Shown here one piece after another: positions 55,426 to 64,000 of a stretch of 64,000 bases of DNA. Under the pieces are notes generated by a model that saw nothing but the letters and a program-made list of their open reading frames with translations, ran no database searches and had not been told where the DNA came from. A program made the position numbers and the translations under genes. This DNA comes from an uncultured Francisella sp. (GTDB lineage: Bacteria; Pseudomonadota; Gammaproteobacteria; Burkholderiales; Neisseriaceae), in contig CALTVE010000002.1 in assembly GCA_943913135.1 (NCBI GenBank), forward strand, positions 62,001 through 126,000. The letters are read 5' to 3'. Position 1 is the stretch's first letter, and the number at the start of each line of letters is the position of its first letter.

Positions 55426-57993
55426 ATGATGAAAGATAAAATCAGTCCGGGCATGGCCCAGTATCTCGCCTTAAAAGAAACGGTAAAAGATAAATTGCTT
55501 TTTTATCGCATGGGAGACTTTTACGAACTATTTTTTGATGATGCCAAAGAAGCAGCGCGTCTTTTGGATTTAACCTTAACCAGTCGCAGCCAACTTAATG
55601 GCGAAGCTATTGCGATGGCCGGTGTCCCTTATCATGCGGCCGAACAATATTTGGCGCGGTTAGTTAAAGCCGGTAAAAGTGTGGCCATTTGCGAACAAAT
55701 CGGTGAGGCAGACGGTAAGGGTTTGATGCGTCGAGAGATTGTTAAAATCGTTACCCCCGGCACCTTGACCGACAGTAGTTTGTTGGCGCAGAAGGAAGAA
55801 AATCGTTTGCTGGCATTAGCCATTAAAAAAAATAAACTGGCTTTAGCCTGGCTTTCTTTAGCGGATGGTGAATTTAAAAGTAAGGCAATTCATAAAGAGC
55901 AGCTGGAAAGTGAATTAGAGCGTTTGCAACCTGCGGAAATTTTGCTTTCGGAAGAGGCGTCTCTTAATTTACCTTCCCCTTGGCAAAATCGTATTAAGCC
56001 AGTTAATTCATGGCATTTTGACCCCGATAGCGCTTTTGATCGCTTAAAAAGGTGTTTTGCTACCCAAGATCTGCGCGGCTTTGGTCTAGAAGAAAAGGCT
56101 GATGAAGTTTTAATCAGCGCCGCCGGCGCGTTGTTATACTACGTAGAATTGACCCAAAAGCAGCTTCCTCAGCATTTAGAAGCCTTAAGTAAAGAAGAAG
56201 AAAGCGAATTCATTGCATTAGATGCGGCAACTCGCCGCAATTTAGAAATTTTACAGACTTTAAGAGGAGAAAAATCTCCTACCTTGTTTTCGGTGCTCGA
56301 TCAATGTATGACCAACATGGGAAGCCGATTACTGCGCCGCTTTTTATCTAATCCTTTGCGTGATAGCAGTAAAGTTCAGATGCGCCAAGAAGCCGTTCAG
56401 GTTTTGTTTTCCCAGCTTTTTCATTCCGCGTGGGCCGAATTAAAGAAAATAGTCGATATCGAAAGAATTCTATCGCGAATTTCTTTATTCAGTGCGCGAC
56501 CTCGCGATCTTGCGGCTTTAAGAGAAAGTTTAAAAATTTTAGCTCATCTTAAATTGCCCGATAGTGGTTCTTCTAGCTTATTAAGATTCATTGCTTCCAC
56601 CCTACCCCAAGGGGAAAAAACGGCACTTTATTTAGAGACCACCTTGGCCGCAGAGCCTTCGATTTGGGTCCATGAAGGAGGGGTGATTGCGGATAACGTT
56701 GATAGTCGGCTTGACCAATTGCGTCTTTTACAAAATAAGAGCGAAACCGTATTAAATGCTTTATTAGAGAAAGAAAAAGAAGCTACCGGCTTTTCTACCT
56801 TGAAAATTGATTACAACCGGGTGCAGGGCTTTTATTTAGAATTGAGTAAAAAAGAAGCAGCGACGGCCCCCAGCTATTATCTGCGCAAACAAACTTTAAA
56901 AAACGTAGAACGCTTTATCACTCCAGAATTAAAGAGTTTAGAAGAAAAAATTCTTAGTGCTAAAGGCGAAGCGATCGCTTTAGAAAAGTCTTTATATGAA
57001 AAAATTCTTTTAAACTTAAAAAATGAAATCAAAGAATTACAAATGATTGCCCGGGCGGTAGCGCTGTTGGATGTACTGTATGCGTTTGCTCGCTATGCCG
57101 ACCGATATCAATGTATTGCTCCTAAGCTTGTTTCTTATCCTGCTATTCAGATTGAAAATGGGCGTCACCCCGTGTTGCTGAGCTTATTAGAAACCTATAC
57201 AGCGAATAACTGTGACTTAGATGATAAACATAAGGCGCTCTTAATTACTGGGCCTAATATGGGCGGTAAATCGACTTTTATGCGTCAAAGTGCCTTAATT
57301 GTATTAATGGCTTATATAGGGGCCTTTGTACCGGCAAGCGCCGCGACCATAGGCCCGATTGATAGAATTTTTACCCGCATCGGTGCAGCCGATGATTTAA
57401 GTCGTAATCGCTCAACTTTTATGGTCGAAATGTCGGAAACGGCGTATATCTTAAACCATGCCACCACCCAATCTCTGGTGTTGATGGATGAAGTAGGCCG
57501 GGGGACTTCTAGTAAAGAAGGGGCCGCCCTCGCCGAAGCGGTATTAAGCTATCTTTTAGAAATTAATCAAAGTTTTGTTTTGTTTGCGACCCATTACTTT
57601 GAGTTAACCACTTTAGCCAAGCATACTCCTCGTCTTCTTAATAAACACGTGGTAGCGGTGGAAGAAAAAGGAAAGATTGCTTTTTTGCATGCGCTAGAAT
57701 CAGGGGCGGCCACGCAGAGCTATGGCATAGCAGTTGCTAAATTGGCAGGATTACCTATAGCCGCTTTGAAAAAAGCTGAACGTTTGCTCAAAGATAGAAG
57801 CTCTGGACCGGAGCAGGGATCGTCCACCTTGCCTCTCTTTTACGCGAATCAAGAAACCACGGAAAAAATTAAAGTTGAACAAGAACAAAGCCGCGCATTA
57901 AAAGAGTTTTGCGCTGCAATAGATCCTGATACCTTAAGCCCTAAGGACGCATTGACTGCATGGTATGAATTGAAAAAACGTTTTAACTGTTAA
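55426..57993 (+). CDS. mutS: DNA mismatch repair protein MutS
   Basis: Recognises mismatches and starts repair. The 855 residues (E. coli 853) contain the mismatch-contact Phe-x-Glu in MGDFYELF, the clamp and lever domains, Walker [27 protein letters not shown] and the ATHYFEL switch. ATGs at 55426 and 55429 are both possible; no strong ribosome site precedes either. It overlaps convergent ftsX by 4 bp. MutL is not in the window. Confidence 0.97.
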   Translation: MMKDKISPGMAQYLALKETVKDKLLFYRMGDFYELFFDDAKEAARLLDLTLTSRSQLNGEAIAMAGVPYHAAEQYLARLVKAGKSVAICEQIGEADGKGLMRREIVKIVTPGTLTDSSLLAQKEENRLLALAIKKNKLALAWLSLADGEFKSKAIHKEQLESELERLQPAEILLSEEASLNLPSPWQNRIKPVNSWHFDPDSAFDRLKRCFATQDLRGFGLEEKADEVLISAAGALLYYVELTQKQLPQHLEALSKEEESEFIALDAATRRNLEILQTLRGEKSPTLFSVLDQCMTNMGSRLLRRFLSNPLRDSSKVQMRQEAVQVLFSQLFHSAWAELKKIVDIERILSRISLFSARPRDLAALRESLKILAHLKLPDSGSSSLLRFIASTLPQGEKTALYLETTLAAEPSIWVHEGGVIADNVDSRLDQLRLLQNKSETVLNALLEKEKEATGFSTLKIDYNRVQGFYLELSKKEAATAPSYYLRKQTLKNVERFITPELKSLEEKILSAKGEAIALEKSLYEKILLNLKNEIKELQMIARAVALLDVLYAFARYADRYQCIAPKLVSYPAIQIENGRHPVLLSLLETYTANNCDLDDKHKALLITGPNMGGKSTFMRQSALIVLMAYIGAFVPASAATIGPIDRIFTRIGAADDLSRNRSTFMVEMSETAYILNHATTQSLVLMDEVGRGTSSKEGAALAEAVLSYLLEINQSFVLFATHYFELTTLAKHTPRLLNKHVVAVEEKGKIAFLHALESGAATQSYGIAVAKLAGLPIAALKKAERLLKDRSSGPEQGSSTLPLFYANQETTEKIKVEQEQSRALKEFCAAIDPDTLSPKDALTAWYELKKRFNC

Positions 57994-58901
57994 AGTGATT
58001 TTTCACCTTGTTTTAAGAAAAGCTGAGTGGCAATTAAGGTTCCACATACCGCTAAGATATAAATGATTAGGAAAATGAGGAGGATTTCTGGTAAAGAGAA
58101 AACAGTGTTTTTAACCGTGAATCCGTAAGGGGCCAAGAATCGTTTCAAAAAATGGTTGGCTTTTAACCATAAAGCAGTACTTAAGCCTATACCCAGCAAA
58201 CTGGTTAGCAGTGCTTCTCCAAAGGCCTCATACAAAAAGGGTCGCCGGATGAAGGATTTGGGGGCTCCTAAAAAGTAAGCCACTTCAATTTCTTGACGAC
58301 GGGTTAAAATCTGTAAGCGAGTAATATTGTAGATAATTAATAAAAAAGTAAGACCTAAAGCAAAGGCTAAAGCCCAAAGGGCGGATTTGATTGCCTCTTT
58401 CCCGTGGTAAAGGCTTTTAGCCCAGCGACTGTCTACAGAAACTTCATTCACTTCAGGCAAAGTGTTTAAGTGTTCTGTTAAATTTTCTATAGCTTCTGGA
58501 TCATTTTTTCGTACCTCAATATTAAAGGCATCAGGCAGTGGATTTTCTGAGAAGGTAGAAAGCAAATCTTCTTCATTTAAACGCCGTGATAGATTCTTTA
58601 AGGCCTCTTCTTTATCCATGTACTTTAAAGACGCGATGCTTGGATCCTCTTTTAATTTCGCCGATAAAGCAGAAAGTTGTTCCTCCGTAATATTATCTTG
58701 TAAAAAGACGGTTAGGGTGGGACTGATATTTAAACGGCTTAATATATGGGAAAGACTTTCTACTGATAAATACAAGCATAAGGGTAGAGAAAGCGCCAGA
58801 CCTAACATGATCAGAACTAAAACAGAGCTGAAAGGTTGGGAAAAGAAACGCTTTAAAGCGACCCGGAAGGCGATGGAATGCTGATTAAAAAGGTGGTTCA
58901 T
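57990..58901 (-). CDS. ftsX: Cell division protein FtsX
   Basis: Membrane partner of FtsE that relays ATP hydrolysis to periplasmic amidase activators at the septum. The 303 residues show one N-terminal helix (about 28-48), an extracellular domain (about 60-165, [17 protein letters not shown]) and three C-terminal helices, the FtsX/MacB permease fold ([27 protein letters not shown] within it). It overlaps ftsE by 4 bp. In enterobacteria rpoH follows ftsX; here mutS converges instead. Confidence 0.94.
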   Translation of the reverse strand: MNHLFNQHSIAFRVALKRFFSQPFSSVLVLIMLGLALSLPLCLYLSVESLSHILSRLNISPTLTVFLQDNITEEQLSALSAKLKEDPSIASLKYMDKEEALKNLSRRLNEEDLLSTFSENPLPDAFNIEVRKNDPEAIENLTEHLNTLPEVNEVSVDSRWAKSLYHGKEAIKSALWALAFALGLTFLLIIYNITRLQILTRRQEIEVAYFLGAPKSFIRRPFLYEAFGEALLTSLLGIGLSTALWLKANHFLKRFLAPYGFTVKNTVFSLPEILLIFLIIYILAVCGTLIATQLFLKQGEKSL

Positions 58902-59557
58902 GAAGCAAAGCGTCCTTCTTTAAAACGGATAATGCGTCGGCCGTAATCGGCCATCAAGCTTTCATCGTGCGCGGAAATAATCACGGTAGTCCCGGCTTTA
59001 TGAAAAGAAGCAAATAATTCCATAATATCTAGGGCATAAGAGCGGTCCAGATTGGCTGAGGGCTCATCGGCAATCAAGATGCCAGGTTGATGGACCATCG
59101 CTCGGGCAATGCACAGTCTTTGTTGTTCCCCGCCAGAAAAAGTAATGGGATTGATAGGTTCTTTGCCTTCTAAACCGACTTTGGCCATGGCCAGATGCGC
59201 TCGTTGCAAAGCTTTCTGATGGCCATATCCACTGATTTCCAACGGCAATAATACATTTGCAAGCGCACTGCGATCATAGAGGATTTTGTGATCTTGAAAA
59301 ACAAAACCGATATGTTGGCGCAAAAAACCCAGTTGATCATGATTCATCTGGTTTAAACAGCTATTGTTAACCCACACTTCACCAGAAGTAGGGCGTAATA
59401 AGCCAGCAATTAACTTTAGAATCGTCGTTTTGCCGGCGCCCGAATGCCCGGCAATGAAAATCATTTCTCCTTGATCTATGGAAAAAGATACATTGTCCAC
59501 TGCTCTCTGTCTGCCAGGATACACTTTTACGACTTGCTCAAAACGGATCATAGCCAT
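58898..59557 (-). CDS. ftsE: Cell division ATP-binding protein FtsE
   Basis: ABC ATPase of the FtsEX division complex. The 219 residues have Walker A GHSGAGKTT, Q-loop QDHKILYDRSALANV (typical of FtsE), signature FSGGEQQR and Walker B ILIADEPSANLD. ATG 59557 or the ATG six bases later may be used. It follows ftsY by 60 bp and overlaps ftsX. Confidence 0.96.
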   Translation of the reverse strand: MAMIRFEQVVKVYPGRQRAVDNVSFSIDQGEMIFIAGHSGAGKTTILKLIAGLLRPTSGEVWVNNSCLNQMNHDQLGFLRQHIGFVFQDHKILYDRSALANVLLPLEISGYGHQKALQRAHLAMAKVGLEGKEPINPITFSGGEQQRLCIARAMVHQPGILIADEPSANLDRSYALDIMELFASFHKAGTTVIISAHDESLMADYGRRIIRFKEGRFAS

Positions 59558-59617
59558 TTTTTACCCACCTCTACGATTATTTTGGTAAGCACAGTGCGTT
59601 GCATTGGCCAACCTTGC

Positions 59618-60955
59618 TTATTCTTCGGTAAAAAAGGCATCCACAAATTCCTTTGCCTGAAAAGGTCTTAAATCTTCGATAGCTTCTCCAACGCCGATAT
59701 AGCGTATGGGGATAGGCCTTTCTTTGGCAAGTGCTGCCACCATGCCACCTTTGGCACTACCGTCCAATTTGGTAATGATTAAGCCTGTTAAACCCAAGGC
59801 ATCATCAAACGCTTGTACCTGTGACAGCGCATTTTGGCCAATGCTTGCGTCCAAAACGGCAAAGATTTCTTGAGGCGCTTTAGGTAAAGCCTTTTGCACC
59901 ACTCGTTTAACCTTCTTAATTTCTTCCATTAAATTCGCTTGAGAAGGCAGACGACCGGCGGTGTCCAGAAGGGCGATATCTTTTTTACGTGCTTTGGCTG
60001 CTTTTAACGTATCAAAACAGATGGATGCCGAATCGCCACGATCTTGGGCAATCACGGTGACATTATTACGCTCGCCCCAGGCTTTCAGTTGTTCTTTAGC
60101 GGCCGCACGAAAGGTATCCCCTGCGCCCATGATAATGCTTTTACCTTTTTCTTGATAGTGGTGTGCCAGTTTGCCAATGGTGGTAGTTTTGCCAGAACCA
60201 TTCACCCCTACCATCATAATCACATAAGGGGCACTGTCAATCACCGGTTCGTGGGTCTCTAAGGGGAGGATTAAATCGTAAAGGGCATCTTTTAAGGCGG
60301 CTTTTAGTTGATCTGGATTTTTTAACCCTTTTAAATTGACTCGGTTACGTACATCTTCCAACAAACTTTGCGCGGCTTTTAGACCAACATCTGCCTGTAA
60401 GAGGGCCTCTTCTAGCTCTTCATACAATACCGCATTGATTTTACCGCCGCCGGCGATGGTTGCTAGAGATTTATTAAGCTTATCTCGCGATTTAGCGAGT
60501 CCGCGACGTAGGCGTGTGTGCCAGGAGAGGTTAGAATCACTGTCAGCAGATGCATATTCCATTTTAGTGGGTGTAGGCGCGTCTGTTTCTTGAATTTGAT
60601 CCTTTGCCTCGACGGGAGTTATTTTTGCCGATTCAGTTTCAGCTTGTGAGAATTCTTCTTCCGCCAGCGGTAGATTTTCTTCTATTTTTGTCAATTGGCC
60701 TTTGGTAATAGGTTGGGAAGGGGGGGAATGGGCAGGTGAAGAGGGAGGGGCCCACAGGGGCTGGTGCGCTTTTTTAGGGGGGAGCGCATCTGGCAAGGTG
60801 TTCTCTTCTTTAGGCAATACTTCGGAATCATCTGCCGGAGGCTGCACGTTAATGCGCAGATCTTTTAACTGTTGATCAATGGAAGGGTGGGTGAGTTTTT
60901 CAACAGCGGTGTTAGCGGAAAGTGTTTTATCTTTTTTCTTAAAAAAACCAAACAT
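59618..60955 (-). CDS. ftsY: Signal recognition particle receptor FtsY
   Basis: GTPase that receives SRP-bound ribosomes at the inner membrane. The 445 residues start with an acidic, Pro/Glu-rich A domain of about 140 residues (MFGFFKKKDK lipid-binding start) and end with the NG domain: GVNGSGKTTTIGKLA, DTFRAAAKEQL, LDTAGR, ITKLDGSAKGG and GVGEAIEDLRPF. First gene of ftsY-ftsE-ftsX. Confidence 0.96.
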   Translation of the reverse strand: MFGFFKKKDKTLSANTAVEKLTHPSIDQQLKDLRINVQPPADDSEVLPKEENTLPDALPPKKAHQPLWAPPSSPAHSPPSQPITKGQLTKIEENLPLAEEEFSQAETESAKITPVEAKDQIQETDAPTPTKMEYASADSDSNLSWHTRLRRGLAKSRDKLNKSLATIAGGGKINAVLYEELEEALLQADVGLKAAQSLLEDVRNRVNLKGLKNPDQLKAALKDALYDLILPLETHEPVIDSAPYVIMMVGVNGSGKTTTIGKLAHHYQEKGKSIIMGAGDTFRAAAKEQLKAWGERNNVTVIAQDRGDSASICFDTLKAAKARKKDIALLDTAGRLPSQANLMEEIKKVKRVVQKALPKAPQEIFAVLDASIGQNALSQVQAFDDALGLTGLIITKLDGSAKGGMVAALAKERPIPIRYIGVGEAIEDLRPFQAKEFVDAFFTEE

Positions 60956-61069
60956 GATATGTTCTCTTGAAGTATAGGGCGCATTGTAGCGTAAAAAGTT
61001 TGCTCAAGGAAAGGAGAGCGCTAGGAAATACGCCAGTTTTCGCCGTCTTTTAACGGCCCTCTTCTCAGG

Positions 61070-61075
61070 TATAAT
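61070..61075 (+). promoter_or_regulatory. -10 element of the glyQS promoter
   Basis: A perfect TATAAT at 61070-61075, about 35 bp before the glyQ ATG. No convincing -35 is seen at 16-18 nt upstream; a small hairpin-forming GCCGT...ACGGC (about 61042-61057) occupies that place. No T-box is expected or seen. Confidence 0.5.
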
Positions 61076-61109
61076 GGCACTTTTAGCTTTTATCAACACA
61101 TAAACTTTA

Positions 61110-62015
61110 ATGCTCACTTTTCAAGAAATTATTTTGACCTTGCAGCACTACTGGGAAAAAAAAGGCTGTCTCATTTTGCAGCCCATCGATATAGAAGTAG
61201 GGGCCGGTACCAGCCATCCTGCTACTACTTTGCGTGCACTGGGGCCAGAACCGTGGCGTGCTGCTTATGTGCAGCCTTGTCGTCGTCCTAAAGATGGCCG
61301 TTATGGTGAAAATCCTAATCGACTACAGCATTATTACCAATTTCAGGTGGTATTGAAACCTTCTCCCCCAGAGATCCAAGATTGGTACCTTTCTTCTCTA
61401 GAGGCGCTGGGCTTAGATCTTAAGGTGCATGATATTCGTTTTGTTGAAGATGATTGGGAAAATCCCACTTTAGGAGCCTGGGGTTTGGGATGGGAAGTGT
61501 GGTTAGATGGGATGGAAGTGACCCAGTTTACCTATTTTCAACAAGTCGGGGGGCAAGATTGCTTCCCTGTGTTGGGCGAAATCACTTATGGTTTAGAGCG
61601 CTTAGCCATGTATCTACAGGGGGTAGAGAGGGTTTATGATGTCATTTGGTCTAATCAAGACGAGTCTACATTCACCTATGGGGATGTGTTTTGGCAAAAC
61701 GAAGTAGAAGCTTCGGCCTATAATTTTGATTATGCGGATATACCTTGGCTTACTAACTTATTTAATCAGTATGAACAACAGGTGCAGCGCCTATTAGACG
61801 AGCCACAGTCGCTGGTATACCCTGCCTATGAATTGGTGCTAAAAGCAGCGCATATTTTTAATTTACTGGAGGCCCGAGGGGCAATTTCGGTCACGGAACG
61901 GGCTAATTATATTGGTCGCATCCGGGATTTATCGCGTAAAGTGGCGGAACATTATCTTGTTTCGCGCGAACAGCTGGGATTTCCGCTTTTGCAGAAAGAG
62001 ATAAAGGGAAAATGA
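61110..62015 (+). CDS. glyQ: Glycyl-tRNA synthetase, alpha subunit
   Basis: Catalytic alpha subunit of the tetrameric bacterial GlyRS. The 301 residues (E. coli 303) begin [20 protein letters not shown] and include [39 protein letters not shown] within the ATP site, and [19 protein letters not shown]. Its TGA overlaps the glyS ATG (ATGA). Confidence 0.98.
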   Translation: MLTFQEIILTLQHYWEKKGCLILQPIDIEVGAGTSHPATTLRALGPEPWRAAYVQPCRRPKDGRYGENPNRLQHYYQFQVVLKPSPPEIQDWYLSSLEALGLDLKVHDIRFVEDDWENPTLGAWGLGWEVWLDGMEVTQFTYFQQVGGQDCFPVLGEITYGLERLAMYLQGVERVYDVIWSNQDESTFTYGDVFWQNEVEASAYNFDYADIPWLTNLFNQYEQQVQRLLDEPQSLVYPAYELVLKAAHIFNLLEARGAISVTERANYIGRIRDLSRKVAEHYLVSREQLGFPLLQKEIKGK

Positions 62016-64000
62016 ATAATTTGCTGATTGAATTACGTACGGAAGAACTTCCCTTTCATTCTTTAAAAACTTTAAAGAATGCATGGCAGGACCTGGTTTT
62101 TATCGGGTTAAAAGAAGCGCGACTTTTAGAAGCAAATGCTCAAGTGCGTAGTTTTGCCACGCCGCGGCGACTTGCGGTTTTACTTAGTGGGGTGAAAGAA
62201 ACGCAAGCGGCTGAAGAAAAGATCAAAAAAGGCCCGAGTGAAGCGAGTGCGTTTAAAGATAAGGAGCCGACTCGCGCCCTGTTGGGGTTTTTACAGGCTA
62301 ACCACAAATCTTTAACCGATATTGAATTAATTAAAAAAGGCAAAGAATCTTTTTACGGCTACCGTTATCAAAGCCCTGCCCTGCCCTTGGCAGAAATTTT
62401 GCAAGAAATTTTAGGCAATGTTTTAAAGAAGCTGCCGATTCCTCGACCGATGAAGTGGGGGGCTCAAAAAGAAACCTTTGTTCGTCCATTGCAGGGATTG
62501 GTAGTGCTGTATAACGATGCGGTACTGCCCATTGAATTATTGGGTTTAAAAGCAGGACGGAGTACCTTGGGCCACCGAGTCCTCGCCAAAGAAAATCCCT
62601 TGAGGCTAAAAGAGGCGTTGCACTATGAAAAAGCACTACAAGAAAACTACGTTATTGCGTCGTTTGAAGAGCGGAAAAATCGTATTAAAGAAGCTTTAGG
62701 TCAATATCAAAGTGAAAAGGGGCTACAGTATCTGGGAGGGGAAGAATTAATGGAGGAAAGTGTAGCCTTAACCGAGTATCCTGTGGTGCTGGAAGGAATG
62801 TTTCCCGAAGAATTTTTGCAAGTTCCAAGCGAATGCTTGATTTTAACTATGCAGAAAAATCAGAAATATTTCCCCTTACAAGATAAAAATAATAAATTAA
62901 CCCATCGCTTTCTTTTGGTTGCCAATACGGTATCATCGCGGCCTGAAGCAATCATTGCCGGCAATCAAAGGGTCGTGAAAGCCCGTTTGGAAGATGCGCG
63001 GTTTTTTTATCAAGAAGATCAGAAAAAACCTCTATTAAGTCGCCTGAACGATTTAAAACAGGTAGTCTATCACTATAAATTAGGGAGTGTTTATGAAAAG
63101 AGTGAGCGCCAGGGTGCATTAGCGATTTTTCTAGCCCAAAAGATAGGCGCGGATCCTTTAGCCAGTGAAAAAGCTGCGCGCTTAGGTCTTGCCGATTTAA
63201 ATACCGAAATGGTGGGAGAATTTCCTGAGCTACAAGGAGTGATGGGCAAATATTATGCCTTAAACGAAGGGATAGAACCAGAGATTGCAACGGCTATTGA
63301 ACAGCGATACTGGCCTCGCTTTGCTGAAGATAAATTGCCAGAAGGAAAGGTTGCCCAGTCGGTTGCTTTAGCGGATAAACTGGAAACCTTAGTCGGTATT
63401 TGGGGAATTGGTCTTGCCCCCACGGGCGAAAAAGATCCTTATGCCTTGCGTCGTGCTGCGTTGGGGGCCAACCGTTTGTTAGCTAACTTATCTTTAAATG
63501 TTAAAGAAGCACTCAACTTTACGGTTTCTCTCTTTGAGGGTAAAAATCTTGCCCCAAACACCGGGGAAGCGGTCTATGATTTTATGAAAAACCGCTTACT
63601 CAATAATCGCAATAAAGCCTATAGCAAAGAAACTGTTTTAGCAGTTTTAGGCAAAAATCCATCCTATTTTAATCACTTAGAAGAAATTTTTCAGGCGGTA
63701 GAAGATTTTAGAAAAGAAGATTTTTCTTCTGCCTTACTGGATATCAATAAACGGGTGCACCCTCTTTTAAAAGAGGGTTTAGAAAGAGGTACGGTAGATC
63801 CCCGCTTAATCAGCGAAGCAGCAGAAAAACGCTTGTGGAGTGAGCTACAAGAATCAGAAGCTCAAGTAAAGGCAGCTTTAGCAAGAGAGGATTATCAAGA
63901 AATTTTACGTTTACTGGGTGCTCTAAAGCCTGCGGTTGACCAGTTTTTTGCCGAGGTATTGGTGATGGACAAAGATGAAGATACAAAGCAAAATCGGCTC
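62012..64000 (+). CDS. glyS: Glycyl-tRNA synthetase, beta subunit (3' end cut by window)
   Basis: tRNA-binding subunit of GlyRS. 663 codons lie in the window; the usual length is about 690, so some 25 residues are beyond the edge. The start [15 protein letters not shown] is typical, as are [21 protein letters not shown] and the C-terminal anticodon-binding helices around [11 protein letters not shown]. Translationally coupled to glyQ. Confidence 0.97.
   Translation, partial: MNNLLIELRTEELPFHSLKTLKNAWQDLVFIGLKEARLLEANAQVRSFATPRRLAVLLSGVKETQAAEEKIKKGPSEASAFKDKEPTRALLGFLQANHKSLTDIELIKKGKESFYGYRYQSPALPLAEILQEILGNVLKKLPIPRPMKWGAQKETFVRPLQGLVVLYNDAVLPIELLGLKAGRSTLGHRVLAKENPLRLKEALHYEKALQENYVIASFEERKNRIKEALGQYQSEKGLQYLGGEELMEESVALTEYPVVLEGMFPEEFLQVPSECLILTMQKNQKYFPLQDKNNKLTHRFLLVANTVSSRPEAIIAGNQRVVKARLEDARFFYQEDQKKPLLSRLNDLKQVVYHYKLGSVYEKSERQGALAIFLAQKIGADPLASEKAARLGLADLNTEMVGEFPELQGVMGKYYALNEGIEPEIATAIEQRYWPRFAEDKLPEGKVAQSVALADKLETLVGIWGIGLAPTGEKDPYALRRAALGANRLLANLSLNVKEALNFTVSLFEGKNLAPNTGEAVYDFMKNRLLNNRNKAYSKETVLAVLGKNPSYFNHLEEIFQAVEDFRKEDFSSALLDINKRVHPLLKEGLERGTVDPRLISEAAEKRLWSELQESEAQVKAALAREDYQEILRLLGALKPAVDQFFAEVLVMDKDEDTKQNRL

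Noticed and set aside
1..64000. CRISPR arrays, insertion sequences, prophage, rRNA or tRNA genes
   Set aside because: I looked for regular repeats, transposase or integrase motifs and RNA gene signatures in every gap and saw none.

Overview
The window is a dense stretch of bacterial chromosome, almost entirely housekeeping genes. The gene set points to a gammaproteobacterium: ftsY-ftsE-ftsX, mpl, lpxC, a WaaC-type heptosyltransferase, lnt next to corC and ybeY, carAB, glyQ/glyS, MaeB with a phosphotransacetylase-like tail, and a metX-metW pair. The genus cannot be fixed from the sequence; the moderately AT-rich composition and the NhaD antiporter, tandem FadD and MacAB genes would fit a relative of Legionellales, but this is a guess. 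No rRNA, tRNA, CRISPR array, insertion sequence or prophage was seen.

Layout. 1-9.3 kb: hslV-hslU (minus) diverges from glcB-ybeY-corC-lnt (plus); a Nudix gene and an MscS channel follow on the minus strand. 9.3-10.3 kb: the only long stretch without a core gene, holding decayed or tiny reading frames, one a glycine-zipper, bacteriocin-like peptide without a start codon. 10.3-15.2 kb: a minus-strand exporter operon (TolC-like, HlyD-like, two ABC-2 permeases) with no ATPase gene. 15.4-22.2 kb: carA-carB-rnhA and an S9 peptidase lipoprotein. 22.3-27.9 kb: a minus-strand operon nhaD-argE-metX-metW-thyA-folA joining Na+/H+ exchange with arginine, methionine and folate/dTMP synthesis. 28-33.4 kb: ppk2, then maeB-ldcA and a ComEA-like gene on the minus strand. 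33.5-36.7 kb: macA-macB. 36.7-41.3 kb: waaC-etfB-etfA-yigZ-purD, five minus-strand genes that all overlap.

41.3-41.6 kb: a very AT-rich intergenic region with one perfect and several near-perfect DnaA boxes. Base composition appears to switch here: on the plus strand G is more frequent to the right and C to the left, in both gene orientations sampled. This makes the region a candidate chromosomal replication origin and the most interesting feature of the window.

41.6-64 kb: lpxC; mnmE and mpl (minus); dut-mnmA-fadD-fadD-murA (plus, ending at a clear hairpin terminator); a META-domain lipoprotein, a small membrane protein, pgi-pncC (minus); mutS (plus); ftsY-ftsE-ftsX (minus); glyQ-glyS (plus, glyS cut by the window end).

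Regulatory signals read from sequence include a very good sigma-32 heat-shock promoter for hslVU, sigma-70-type promoters for glcB, carA and mutS, extended -10 promoters for nhaD, ppk2 and waaC, and terminators after murA and between ppk2 and ldcA.
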